Assembly (NCBI RefSeq): GCF_000371925.1
Contig: NZ_AQVE01000004.1
Span: forward strand, 23,081 to 87,080
Direction: 5' to 3'
Origin: Thiolinea disciformis DSM 14473
Lineage (GTDB): Bacteria; Pseudomonadota; Gammaproteobacteria; Thiotrichales; Thiotrichaceae
DNA length: 64,000 nt
The notes beneath the pieces were generated by a model, which did no database searches, was not told where the DNA came from, and saw only the letters and a list, made by a program, of their open reading frames with translations. This document shows positions 53,304 through 62,255 of the stretch, piece after piece. Every line of letters starts with the position of its first letter. Positions within the stretch are counted from its first letter, which is position 1. A program made the translations under genes and the position numbers.

Positions 53304-54791
53304 ATGAGTGCTGAACTGCTAATCAATATTACGCCGCAGGAGTCGCGTGCTGCTTTGCTAGAAAATGGCATTCTGCAAGAGGTATTAATTGAGCGTACTT
53401 CCAAACGTGGCATGGTCGGTAATATTTATAAAGGCAAGGTATCGCGTGTGTTGCCCGGTATGGAAGCTGCTTTTGTGGATATCGGCTTGGAAAAAGCGGC
53501 CTTTTTACATGCTTCCGATTTGACCACGCCACCGGTAGAAACCTTTACGGGCGAGGTCGATACCCTAATTAAGCGTGCTACTCCCAAAATTACTGACATT
53601 TTATACGAGGGTAAAAAACTCCTCGTGCAGGTGATTAAAGATCCACTGGGCACAAAAGGCGCACGCCTGACGACTTATATTACCTTACCGTCACGTTTTC
53701 TGGTGTTGATGCCGGACGACACCACTATTGGGGTTTCCAGTAAAATTGAATCTACCGAAGAACGTGATCGTTTACGGGCTTTAGTCACTAAGTTGCGCGA
53801 AGAATTGGGTTATCAGAACGGCTATATTGTACGCACAGCAGCAGAGGGCATTAGTGAAGAGACTTTACGTCAAGATATGGCATTTTTGCGCAAACTGTGG
53901 AGCAGCATTGAGGAAGCCGCGCTAGCGTCAAGTGAAGCGTCATTATTGTATTCTGATTTGCCTTTGGTATTACGTGTGTTGCGCGATATGGTGGGTGAAC
54001 CCATTGAACGGGTTTTGATTGACTCACGCGAGACGGCTCATAAAGTACGTGAATTTAGTGAAAAATATATTCCCGATTTAGCCACGGCTATTGAGCATTA
54101 TCCTGGGGAGCGCCCGATTTTTGATTTGCATGGCGTTGAAGAAGAAATTCAAAAGTCATTACAACGCAAAGTTCCGCTAAAATCAGGTGGTTATCTGATT
54201 GTCGATCAAACCGAGGCTATGACTACCATCGATGTCAACACGGGTGGGTTTGTTGGTAGTCGCAATTTAGAGGAAACGATTTTTCGCACTAATTTAGAAG
54301 CGGCTCAGGCAATTGCGCGTCAATTACGCTTACGCAACCTTGGCGGTATTATCATTCTCGATTTCATTGATATGAACCAGTCGGAGCATCGCCAGCAGGT
54401 GATGAAAACACTGGAGAAAGCGCTGGAAAAAGATTATGCCAAAACGTACGTGTGTGATGTATCACCGCTAGGTTTGGTGGAGATGACTCGCAAGCGCACC
54501 CGTGAAAGCTTAGAGCATGTATTATGTGAGTCTTGCCCCACTTGCCAAGGGCGCGGGTATTTAAAAACGGCTGAAACCGTTTGCTATGAGTTATTTCGTG
54601 AAATTTTACGCGCGGCGCGCCAGTTTGAAGCTAAGGAATTATTGGTGCTAGCCTCACAGGAAGTGATTGATATGTTGGTGGATGAGGAATCGGATAGTTT
54701 GCTCGAATTACAAGAATTTGTGTCGATTCCGATTCGCTTGCAAGTTGAGGTTTTATACACACAGGAGCAATTTGACGTGGTATTACTGTAA
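53304..54791 (+). CDS. rng: Ribonuclease G
   Basis: A 495-residue RNase E/G family endonuclease that trims the 16S rRNA 5' end. N-terminal S1 domain about 37-120 (GNIYKGKVSRVLPGMEAAFV), DNase I-like catalytic part with TTIDVNTGGFVG near 305 and IIILDFIDM near 345 (metal aspartates), and the zinc-link CPTCQGRG near 408. It ends soon after the small domain, lacking the long RNase E scaffold, hence RNase G. A longer frame begins at 53235 inside maf; ATG 53304 matches the family start SAELLINITP. Confidence 0.95.
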   Translation: MSAELLINITPQESRAALLENGILQEVLIERTSKRGMVGNIYKGKVSRVLPGMEAAFVDIGLEKAAFLHASDLTTPPVETFTGEVDTLIKRATPKITDILYEGKKLLVQVIKDPLGTKGARLTTYITLPSRFLVLMPDDTTIGVSSKIESTEERDRLRALVTKLREELGYQNGYIVRTAAEGISEETLRQDMAFLRKLWSSIEEAALASSEASLLYSDLPLVLRVLRDMVGEPIERVLIDSRETAHKVREFSEKYIPDLATAIEHYPGERPIFDLHGVEEEIQKSLQRKVPLKSGGYLIVDQTEAMTTIDVNTGGFVGSRNLEETIFRTNLEAAQAIARQLRLRNLGGIIILDFIDMNQSEHRQQVMKTLEKALEKDYAKTYVCDVSPLGLVEMTRKRTRESLEHVLCESCPTCQGRGYLKTAETVCYELFREILRAARQFEAKELLVLASQEVIDMLVDEESDSLLELQEFVSIPIRLQVEVLYTQEQFDVVLL

Positions 54792-54917
54792 GGGGTAGTT
54801 ATCGGAGGAAACTTTGCTTTAGTCTGGAGATGTTGAGGTTTTGCCGTATTACACCAACAATGCCAGTAAGAATAGTGTGATTGAGCACACTAAACCCCTA
54901 AATGAGGAGTCTGTACC

Positions 54918-55745
54918 ATGAATGCGATTGCCGTTGTGCAAATGGCTTCTGGCCCGCAATTAAATGCTAATCTAATGGAAGCAGGTCGCTTAATCCAAGA
55001 AGCGGCGAGTGCGGGCGCAAGACTCGTGGTTTTACCAGAAACGTTTGTATTAATGGCCATGCAGGATCGTGATCGCATTACCATTGCTGAACCCTTAGGC
55101 TATGGCCCTATTCAAGAATTTCTTGTGCGCAAAGCACGCCAACATCGGGTGTGGATTGTGGGTGGCACGATTCCGATTCAATCCCATGACCCTATGCGCC
55201 CCTATGCGACGTGTTTGGTGATTAATGACGAGGGCGAATTAGTCGGTCGCTATAATAAAATTCATTTATTCGATGTTACTGTTGAACAGGATGACATTGG
55301 CAGCTACGCAGAAAGCCAATTTACCTGCCCTGGTAATGAGCTAACCATCCTTGACTCGCCGTTTGGCCGCTTAGGTTTATCGGTCTGTTACGATCTACGT
55401 TTTCCGGAGCTATACCGTGAATTAGCCTTGCGCGGTGCCGAATTATTCATTGTGCCATCTGCATTTACTGCCGTGACTGGACAGGCGCATTGGGAAGTCT
55501 TGTTGCGGGCGCGTGCGATTGAAAATTTATGTTATGTAGTCGCGGCGGCGCAAGGGGGCTATCATGTCAATGGTCGCGCTACCTATGGGCATAGTATGGT
55601 TATTGACCATTGGGGTCAAATTCGTGGTCAACTAGCAAAGGGGTCAGGTGTGGTGGTAGTAGAACCCGATCTAGCGACTTTGCATAGTACGCGCCACAGT
55701 TTTCCGGTCTTGGCGCATACCCGTTTAGCTGTGCCCACTTATTAA
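54918..55745 (+). CDS. Nitrilase-superfamily amidase (Nit1/Nit2-like)
   Basis: A 275-residue carbon-nitrogen hydrolase with the triad Glu41 (LPETF), Lys114 (YNKIHLFD) and Cys157 (SVCYDLRFPELYR). This is the Nit branch that includes deaminated-glutathione amidase and omega-amidase, a metabolite-repair function. Its location between rng and tldD is common in gammaproteobacteria. GAGGAG lies eight bases before the ATG. Confidence 0.9.
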   Translation: MNAIAVVQMASGPQLNANLMEAGRLIQEAASAGARLVVLPETFVLMAMQDRDRITIAEPLGYGPIQEFLVRKARQHRVWIVGGTIPIQSHDPMRPYATCLVINDEGELVGRYNKIHLFDVTVEQDDIGSYAESQFTCPGNELTILDSPFGRLGLSVCYDLRFPELYRELALRGAELFIVPSAFTAVTGQAHWEVLLRARAIENLCYVVAAAQGGYHVNGRATYGHSMVIDHWGQIRGQLAKGSGVVVVEPDLATLHSTRHSFPVLAHTRLAVPTY

Positions 55746-55763
55746 GAGGATAAAATAAGCATT

Positions 55764-57215
55764 ATGCACCAACAAGCTATGGATTATGCCCGCGCAACGT
55801 TGCTTGCGCCTAGCGGCTTAACAGAAGCCCAGCTCGAGCAAGTATTCGCTCAATTACTAACCCAACAAACCACACTAGCGGATCTGTATTTTCAATCGTC
55901 CAACTATGAATCGTGGGGTTTGGAAGACAGTATTGTGAAAAGCGGCAGCTATCGCATTGATCAGGGGGTAGGGGTGCGCTCGGTGTGCGGCGAGAAAACC
56001 GGCTTTGCTTACAGCGATGAAATTACCCTAGATGCCCTCATGGAGTCAGCCCGTGCGGCACGTGCCATTAGTCGCTCGGGTCAATCGAATCGTGTGATGG
56101 CTTGGCAAAAGCAAGCACCCTCGCGTGCTTTATATGGTTTAGAAAATCCACTGGTCTCTTTAAGTGAGCAAGATAAGATTGATTTATTGCATCAAATCGA
56201 CCAACGCGCGCGTGCGGCTAGTCCTTATGTTCGTCAAGTGATGGCTAATGTGATTGCTGTGCACGAAGTAATTTTAGTGGTGGATGAGCAAGGTCGGATG
56301 ACTGCTGATGTGCGTCCCTTGGTGCGAACCAATGTTTCTGTCATTGTAGAACGGAATGGTCAAACCGAAAGTGCGATGGCAGGTGGTGGTGGTCGCTTTG
56401 ATTTAGATTTCTTCCTGAAAAATGATCAGGCTTTACTATATGCCGATGAAGCCGTTCGTAAAGCTTTGATTAATCTGGATGCTGAGGCAGCGCCAGCGGG
56501 TAATATGACCGTCGTCTTAGGGGCTGGTTGGCCTGGGGTATTACTGCACGAAGCGATTGGTCATGGTTTAGAAGGGGACTTTAATCGTAAAGGTACTTCT
56601 GCCTTTGCAGGCCGGATTGGTGAGCAAGTAGCGGCGAAAGGTATTACGGTAGTTGACGATGGCACTTTAGAAAAGCGTCGTGGCTCTTTAAGTGTTGATG
56701 ATGAGGGAACAACCACTCAATGTACTACTTTAATTGAAGATGGCATTTTAAAAGGCTATTTGATGGATCGCCACAATGCACTATTGATGGATACGATCTC
56801 AACGGGCAACGGTCGCCGCGAATCTTATGCGCATCTGCCCATGCCACGTATGACGAATACTTATATGCGTGCCGGAAACTATGATCCACAAGAAATTATT
56901 GCTTCAGTCGAAAAAGGGATTTACGCGGTGAATTTCTCCGGGGGGCAGGTGGATATTACTTCAGGTAAGTTCGTGTTTTCCGCTTCAGAAGCTTATTTAA
57001 TTGAGAATGGCAAAGCGACGCGTCCTTTGAAAAATGCCACTTTGATTGGTAATGGCCCTGATGTCTTAACTCGTGTCAGTATGGTCGGCAATGATATGGA
57101 GCTGGATACGGGTATTGGGGTTTGTGGCAAAGAAGGGCAAAGTGTACCCGTGGGTGTGGGGCAGCCCACCTTGCGGGTAGATGGTTTAACGGTCGGCGGC
57201 ACGGCAACGGCGTAA
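55764..57215 (+). CDS. tldD: TldD metalloprotease subunit
   Basis: A 483-residue TldD protein with the zinc motif [11 protein letters not shown] near 263 (HExxxH) and the later family part [19 protein letters not shown]. TldD forms a heterodimer with PmbA/TldE and degrades unfolded short peptides; in E. coli it matures microcin B17 and acts on CcdA. The partner gene is ten bases downstream. Confidence 0.96.
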   Translation: MHQQAMDYARATLLAPSGLTEAQLEQVFAQLLTQQTTLADLYFQSSNYESWGLEDSIVKSGSYRIDQGVGVRSVCGEKTGFAYSDEITLDALMESARAARAISRSGQSNRVMAWQKQAPSRALYGLENPLVSLSEQDKIDLLHQIDQRARAASPYVRQVMANVIAVHEVILVVDEQGRMTADVRPLVRTNVSVIVERNGQTESAMAGGGGRFDLDFFLKNDQALLYADEAVRKALINLDAEAAPAGNMTVVLGAGWPGVLLHEAIGHGLEGDFNRKGTSAFAGRIGEQVAAKGITVVDDGTLEKRRGSLSVDDEGTTTQCTTLIEDGILKGYLMDRHNALLMDTISTGNGRRESYAHLPMPRMTNTYMRAGNYDPQEIIASVEKGIYAVNFSGGQVDITSGKFVFSASEAYLIENGKATRPLKNATLIGNGPDVLTRVSMVGNDMELDTGIGVCGKEGQSVPVGVGQPTLRVDGLTVGGTATA

Positions 57216-57225
57216 GGGGAATAAC

Positions 57226-58569
57226 ATGATTGAATTAGAAAACCGCGCTGAACTGGCTGCTCAATTTGAACAAATTGCGGCGGATGTCTTAAAGGCTGCG
57301 CGTGCCAAAGGTGTTACCGCGGCAGAAGTGGGTATTAATAAGGGCAATGGGCTTTCGGTGGAAGTGCGTTTGGGCGAAGTGGAAAAACTCCAATATCACC
57401 GTGATCAAGGGGCAAGTATTACCGTCTATTTTGGCCACAAGCAAGGGAATGCTTCAAGCAATGACTTTTCAAAAGCCTCATTGGAGTCGGCTTTAGAAGC
57501 AGCTTGTCGTATTGCACGTTATACCGCTGAAGATGCGTTTAATGGTTTGGCGGATGCCGAACTGATGGCGCGTGATATTCCTGATTTGGATTTGTACCAT
57601 CCTTGGGATATGGATGCGGATCGTGCGATTGAAATGGCCTTGGAGGCAGAACATGTCGCGCGCACGCATGATCCACGTATTAGCAATAGTGAAGGGGCCA
57701 GCGTCGATAGCTATGCAGGTATGGGAATCTATGCCAATAGCAATAATTTCTCGGGTGTTAGTGCTAGTACGCGTCATTCCTTAAGTTGTAGTGTGGTCGC
57801 GCAAGAAAATGACTCCATGCAGCGCGATTATTGGTATAGCTCTGCCTGTTTTCCTGACGGTTTGGAGTCTGCTCCAGCAGTAGGGCGCGAAGCAGCTATA
57901 CGTACAGTACGCCGTTTAAATGGGCGCTCCTTGTCGACTCGGGAAGTGCCGGTGTTATATGTACCTGAATTGGCGCGTGGCTTAATAGGGCATTTGGCGG
58001 GTGCGATTAGTGGCGGTTCCCAATACCGCAAAGCGAGCTTTTTATTAGATTCCCTTGGTAAAAAAGTATTGCCTGATTTTTTACAATTGCGTGAGATGCC
58101 TCACCTAAAACGCATGTTAGGCAGTCGCGCCTTCGATAATGAGGGAGTGGCTACACAGGCGCGCGATATCGTGAGCGATGGCGTGATTCAAGGCTATTTT
58201 TTGGGTAGCTATTCTGCACGTAAATTAGGCATGAAAACGACAGGGAATGCTGGTGGTAATTCCAATCTCATTTTGTCTGATACCCAAATTTCTTTTGACG
58301 ATATGTTGAAGCAAATGGGTAGAGGGTTAATGGTTACCGAGCTTATTGGCAGTGGCATTAATGGGATTACCGGTGATTATTCGCGTGGCGCTGCGGGCTT
58401 TTGGGTGGAGAATGGTGAAATCCAATATCCGGTGGAAGAAATTACGATTGCCAGTAATTTGAAAGATATGTATCTGGGTATTCAGGCGATTGGCACCGAT
58501 ATAGATCGTCGTGGCTCCATTCATTCCGGCTCTATTTTAATCGATCGTATGATGGTTGCCGGTCATTAA
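57226..58569 (+). CDS. pmbA: PmbA/TldE, partner of TldD
   Basis: A 447-residue TldE/PmbA protein. It lacks the HExxxH motif, as expected for the non-catalytic half, and shows the family segments YSSACF, LLDSLGKKVLPDFLQL and GNAGGNSNLIL. It completes the barrel-like TldDE protease. Last gene of the housekeeping run; no strong terminator was identified in the 51 bases to the convergent gene. Confidence 0.95.
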   Translation: MIELENRAELAAQFEQIAADVLKAARAKGVTAAEVGINKGNGLSVEVRLGEVEKLQYHRDQGASITVYFGHKQGNASSNDFSKASLESALEAACRIARYTAEDAFNGLADAELMARDIPDLDLYHPWDMDADRAIEMALEAEHVARTHDPRISNSEGASVDSYAGMGIYANSNNFSGVSASTRHSLSCSVVAQENDSMQRDYWYSSACFPDGLESAPAVGREAAIRTVRRLNGRSLSTREVPVLYVPELARGLIGHLAGAISGGSQYRKASFLLDSLGKKVLPDFLQLREMPHLKRMLGSRAFDNEGVATQARDIVSDGVIQGYFLGSYSARKLGMKTTGNAGGNSNLILSDTQISFDDMLKQMGRGLMVTELIGSGINGITGDYSRGAAGFWVENGEIQYPVEEITIASNLKDMYLGIQAIGTDIDRRGSIHSGSILIDRMMVAGH

Positions 58570-58620
58570 CTATCACTGACTAAGTAACTAGCCTTTCTTC
58601 ACAAGAGAGGCTAGTGAAGT

Positions 58621-59520
58621 TTAAGCGGTTTCATTCCTCAGTTTTTTACGGTCAGGCCACTGACTAATCAACATACCGATTAACATTAAGCCACAACCCG
58701 TTAATTGCTTAACCCCTACTGTTTCGCCTAAGAATAACCAACCCGCGATTAAAGCAAATACGGCCTCACCCGATAGAATTAATGCCGCCACGCTTGCATT
58801 CACTGAACGTTGCGCAAGAATTTGTAAGGTAAAACTTAAACCGCTGACGATCAGGCCAGAATAGAAAAGCGGAATAATGGCTGCTTGATAGGCTTGCCAA
58901 CTGGGTTGTTCTATAAACGGAACGGCAATCGTTGCTAAAATAGCAGCGACCGCAAATTGCAAGACGGATAAGCCTACTAAATCTTTCACACGCCGCGCTG
59001 CCCAGCCTAAGGTCACGACATGAGTAGCCCAGAATAATGAGCCTATGAGTTCTAAAAAGTCGCCTTTATTAATATGAAAATTGGGGCCTACTGATAAGAT
59101 GTATAAGCCAATCACCGCAAATACAATGCCAATCCATGTTTTAATACCAGTAGTTTGGCCTAACCATAAACTGAGTATCGGGACTAGAACGATATAAATA
59201 CTGGTGATGAAGCCCGCATTGCCAGCTGTAGTGTATTGCAAGCCCACTTGCTGAAACGTAAAGCCTAAAAACATGACGCTGCCAGCCAATAAACCACTGA
59301 GCCAGAAATAGTTATCATAATGAATTTGCTGGTGTTCAGCGGCTAATTGACGGCGTGTAAACCACCAAACGGGTAATAACGAAAGAAAAGCTAAGACAAA
59401 GCGAGCTGCATTAAAAGAAAATGGGCCGAGATGCTCCATGCCAGCACGTTGCGCTACGAAACCGCTGCCCCAGATGGCAGCAATTAAAATTAACAATAAG
59501 TGAGCGGGTGAGATTCTCAT
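58621..59520 (-). CDS. EamA/DMT-family transporter
   Basis: A 299-residue membrane protein made of two EamA repeats, about ten helices: MRISPAHLLLILIAAIWGSGFV at the start is the usual first helix (shown here as its two halves), with TAGNAGFITSIYIVLVPI in repeat one and ALILSGEAVFALIAGWLFLGE in repeat two. Substrate unknown; members export amino acids or metabolites. A longer frame from TTG 59556 would start inside the pckA terminator hairpin, so ATG 59520 is chosen. Confidence 0.88.
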   Translation of the reverse strand: MRISPAHLLLILIAAIWGSGFVAQRAGMEHLGPFSFNAARFVLAFLSLLPVWWFTRRQLAAEHQQIHYDNYFWLSGLLAGSVMFLGFTFQQVGLQYTTAGNAGFITSIYIVLVPILSLWLGQTTGIKTWIGIVFAVIGLYILSVGPNFHINKGDFLELIGSLFWATHVVTLGWAARRVKDLVGLSVLQFAVAAILATIAVPFIEQPSWQAYQAAIIPLFYSGLIVSGLSFTLQILAQRSVNASVAALILSGEAVFALIAGWLFLGETVGVKQLTGCGLMLIGMLISQWPDRKKLRNETA

Positions 59521-59534
59521 GACATTAGGGGAGG

Positions 59535-59568
59535 CAAAAACAAAACAGGCTAGCAAAAGCCAGCCTGT
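59535..59568 (-). terminator. Intrinsic terminator of pckA
   Basis: On the minus strand a ten-pair stem (one A-C mismatch) with a TTTT loop, from ACAGGCTGGC to GCTAGCCTGT, is followed by TTTTGTTTTTG. It lies 31 bases after the pckA stop and just before the EamA gene. Confidence 0.9.
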
Positions 59569-59599
59569 AAATAAACTTAAATTAGCGATAAACGCTTCA

Positions 59600-61210
59600 C
59601 TAGCGTCCGGCTAATGGCCCTGCTTGGCGTACATCTTCTGTGACATATTCGGCAAAGCGTGCGAAGTTTTGGTGGAAAGCTTTTGCAAGGTAATGTGCTT
59701 TCGCTTGGTAAGCTTTTTGATCAGCCCAAGTGGCAGCAGGATCAAGCACATCACTAGGCACATCAGGGCAGCTACTTGGAATCTGGAGGCCAAAAATCGA
59801 GTCAGTGCGCATAGGAACGTGATCTAAATCACCACGCAAGGCTGCATTCAACATGCTACGTGTGTAGCTGATCTTCATGCGCTTGCCTACACCATAGGGG
59901 CCACCATTCCAACCCGTATTTAATAACCAGCACGATACTTGATGTTGATTGATTTTTTCGCCTAACAAATCAGCATACACGGAAGGGTGTAAGGCCATGA
60001 ATGGTGCACCAAAGCAAGTACTGAAAGTGGTAGTCGGTTCAGTCACCCCTTTTTCAGTGCCAGCGACTTTGGCCGTATAACCGGATAGGAAATGATACAT
60101 CGCTTGTGAGGTCGTGAGCTTGGAAATCGGTGGCAATACACCAAAAGCGTCGCAAGTGAGCATAATGATATGCTTAGCATGGCCTGCTTTGCCCGGATAA
60201 AGCGCATTGGGAATTTGGCTAATAGGATAGCAAGCTCGTGTATTCTCAGTGATACTGCCATCATCCAAATTTAATTGGCGTGTGTTCATATCCATGACCA
60301 CGTTTTCTAACACAGTGCCAAAAGTATGCGTAGTGGCATGAATTAACGGCTCAGCTTCGGCGGATAAATTAATCACCTTGGCATAGCAACCGCCTTCAAG
60401 ATTGAATACACCTTGATCGCTCCAACCATGTTCATCATCACCAATCAAAAGGCGTTCTGGGTCAGCCGACAATGTGGTTTTACCCGTTCCTGAAAGACCA
60501 AATAGAATAGCGACATCACCGGATTTACCGACATTGGCTGAGGCGTGCATCGACATCACACCTTTTTGCGGCAATAGGTAGTTCATGATTGAGAAAATCG
60601 ATTTCTTAATTTCGCCTGCATAATGCGTGCCGCCAATCAAGACTAAACGCTTTTTAAAATTCAATAAGACAAATGCACCGGAGCGTGTGCCATGTTTAGC
60701 AGGGTCGGCCTGCATATCAGGTACATGCAATACGGTAAATTGTGGCTGATCGACCGCTAAGCTGCGCCCCAGGTCATCAGGACGAATAAACATATTACGG
60801 GCAAATAAAGCGTGCCACGCATGTTGGCTAATAATTCGCACAGGGAGTTCAGTAACAGGATCAGCACCGGCTAGCAAATCTTGGACAAAAATATCTTTGT
60901 TGCGTAAGAAGGCGACTACATCTTGTAGTACGGCATCGAAATGTTGTTCAGACATGCCTTTATTGACTTCGCCCCACCAAACTTTGTCGTGGCTTTCAGC
61001 TTCGTCAACAATAAATTTGTCATTCGGTGCGCGTCCAGTAAACGATCCCGTGTAAGCGACCAGCGTTCCTCCATGACCTACATGCGCTTCCGCGCGGCGC
61101 ATCGATTCTTCAAAAAGCGCAGGGGCGGAGAGGTTCCAATGAATAGCTTTTAAGTGGCTTAAGCCCAAAGTACTTTCTAAATGGGCCGAGAGTCGACTGG
61201 TATCGGTCAT
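59600..61210 (-). CDS. pckA: Phosphoenolpyruvate carboxykinase (ATP)
   Basis: Converts oxaloacetate and ATP to phosphoenolpyruvate and CO2, the entry to gluconeogenesis. The 536-residue protein has the substrate loop FTGRAPNDKFIV near 57, the PEPCK kinase-1a loop GLSGTGKTTLSAD (238-250) and the metal motif GDDEHGW (257-263). ATG 61210 gives the normal family length; an in-frame TTG at 61264 adds 18 residues without homology. A strong terminator follows. Confidence 0.96.
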   Translation of the reverse strand: MTDTSRLSAHLESTLGLSHLKAIHWNLSAPALFEESMRRAEAHVGHGGTLVAYTGSFTGRAPNDKFIVDEAESHDKVWWGEVNKGMSEQHFDAVLQDVVAFLRNKDIFVQDLLAGADPVTELPVRIISQHAWHALFARNMFIRPDDLGRSLAVDQPQFTVLHVPDMQADPAKHGTRSGAFVLLNFKKRLVLIGGTHYAGEIKKSIFSIMNYLLPQKGVMSMHASANVGKSGDVAILFGLSGTGKTTLSADPERLLIGDDEHGWSDQGVFNLEGGCYAKVINLSAEAEPLIHATTHTFGTVLENVVMDMNTRQLNLDDGSITENTRACYPISQIPNALYPGKAGHAKHIIMLTCDAFGVLPPISKLTTSQAMYHFLSGYTAKVAGTEKGVTEPTTTFSTCFGAPFMALHPSVYADLLGEKINQHQVSCWLLNTGWNGGPYGVGKRMKISYTRSMLNAALRGDLDHVPMRTDSIFGLQIPSSCPDVPSDVLDPAATWADQKAYQAKAHYLAKAFHQNFARFAEYVTEDVRQAGPLAGR

Positions 61211-61532
61211 GACTAATTCCGTTGTTAAAGTATCAATCGCACAAAGTACGGACGTTGTTGACAATTTCTAGCATTAGTAAAAAAGTGCGTAGTATAAGTA
61301 ATAATAACTTGCTCAGCAGTACTTTTATAGCACAAAGCAGCTAGCGCTTATTGACCTTTTTAGGCATATCACTGCACTTTAGGCGACAACTTGATTTTTT
61401 GAATTATGTCGACACTTGAAGATATTGACACAACACAAGCTGAGCGTCTCAAGAATAATTTGAGTTCTGTTGTGTTAGTTTAGGCTGTGTTGTTTTGCTG
61501 AGGCTTCACTCGCTCTATCGAAGCACTGCGCT
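61211..61532. other. Intergenic region with an imperfect hairpin
   Basis: This 322-base stretch separates the META-domain gene from pckA, both on the minus strand, so it should hold the pckA promoter. No reading frame worth calling is present. An imperfect stem-loop spans 61428-61475: outer arms ACACAACA/TGTTGTGT (8 bp) and an inner CTCAA/TTGAG (5 bp). No T-run follows on either strand. Its role is unknown. Confidence 0.4.
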
Positions 61533-62078
61533 TTATTCCGATAAGAGCTGAGTTTGCTTGGTCAAAATTAAGGATGCTTTTCCGTTTACATCGTAAAATT
61601 CCAACATCTGATTGCCTTTTTGAGCGACGCTACCAGCACGCCCTAATACTCGCAAATAATTACCCTCCCAATTACCAACATTAATGGTAGGGCCACCGAC
61701 GACCGTGGGTAGTACTGGACAGGCTTTTCGGGTTTGATTAATTTTGATTACCTTAAAGCCGCGATGCCCAACTTGGGCAAAATAGGCCTGATATTGATTA
61801 CATCCACTTAAACCCATCATGGCATGTTTGCCGACATTGAGTGTCAGTTGAAGTTCGGGGGGAACATCATTGCCGTAAATGGATTTAAGCCGCCAACTGC
61901 TGCCTAATAAAGAAGGGCCTCCACTATTAAGTGGGCAAGCCATTGAGCTAGGATTTGCACTGGGTGCGGCCGTTTCATTTTGTTGAGCTGTATTGATTGA
62001 TTCTATAGCAAAACTGATGCTTGCTAAACCTAGTAAGCTTAGCGCTAATACAAGTTGTTGATAGTTTTTCTTTTTCAT
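61533..62078 (-). CDS. Exported META-domain (HslJ-like) protein
   Basis: A 181-residue protein with a signal peptide (cleavage near SISFA, residue 24), a Thr/Ala/Asn-rich linker to about 55, and a META domain: SSWRLKSIYG near 60, MMGLSGCNQYQAYF near 87 and MLEFYDVNGKASLIL near 158. HslJ-type META proteins are heat-inducible envelope proteins of unclear function. Mature cysteines at about 48, 93 and 119 could form disulfides. Confidence 0.82.
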   Translation of the reverse strand: MKKKNYQQLVLALSLLGLASISFAIESINTAQQNETAAPSANPSSMACPLNSGGPSLLGSSWRLKSIYGNDVPPELQLTLNVGKHAMMGLSGCNQYQAYFAQVGHRGFKVIKINQTRKACPVLPTVVGGPTINVGNWEGNYLRVLGRAGSVAQKGNQMLEFYDVNGKASLILTKQTQLLSE

Positions 62079-62255
62079 CCTGAGGCTCCCATTTAGTTTA
62101 AAAATTAAACATCCTATTGAGTATAGAAAAGGTTTTTTGCAACGCTTTATTTTTAACCAAAATTTCTTGACTAAAATCTGAAAAATAAGCAGCTCGCTTT
62201 ATGAATAGCTGAAATTGCTGTGTGAAAAGTCTTTGTTACCTATACTCAAAAGCCT

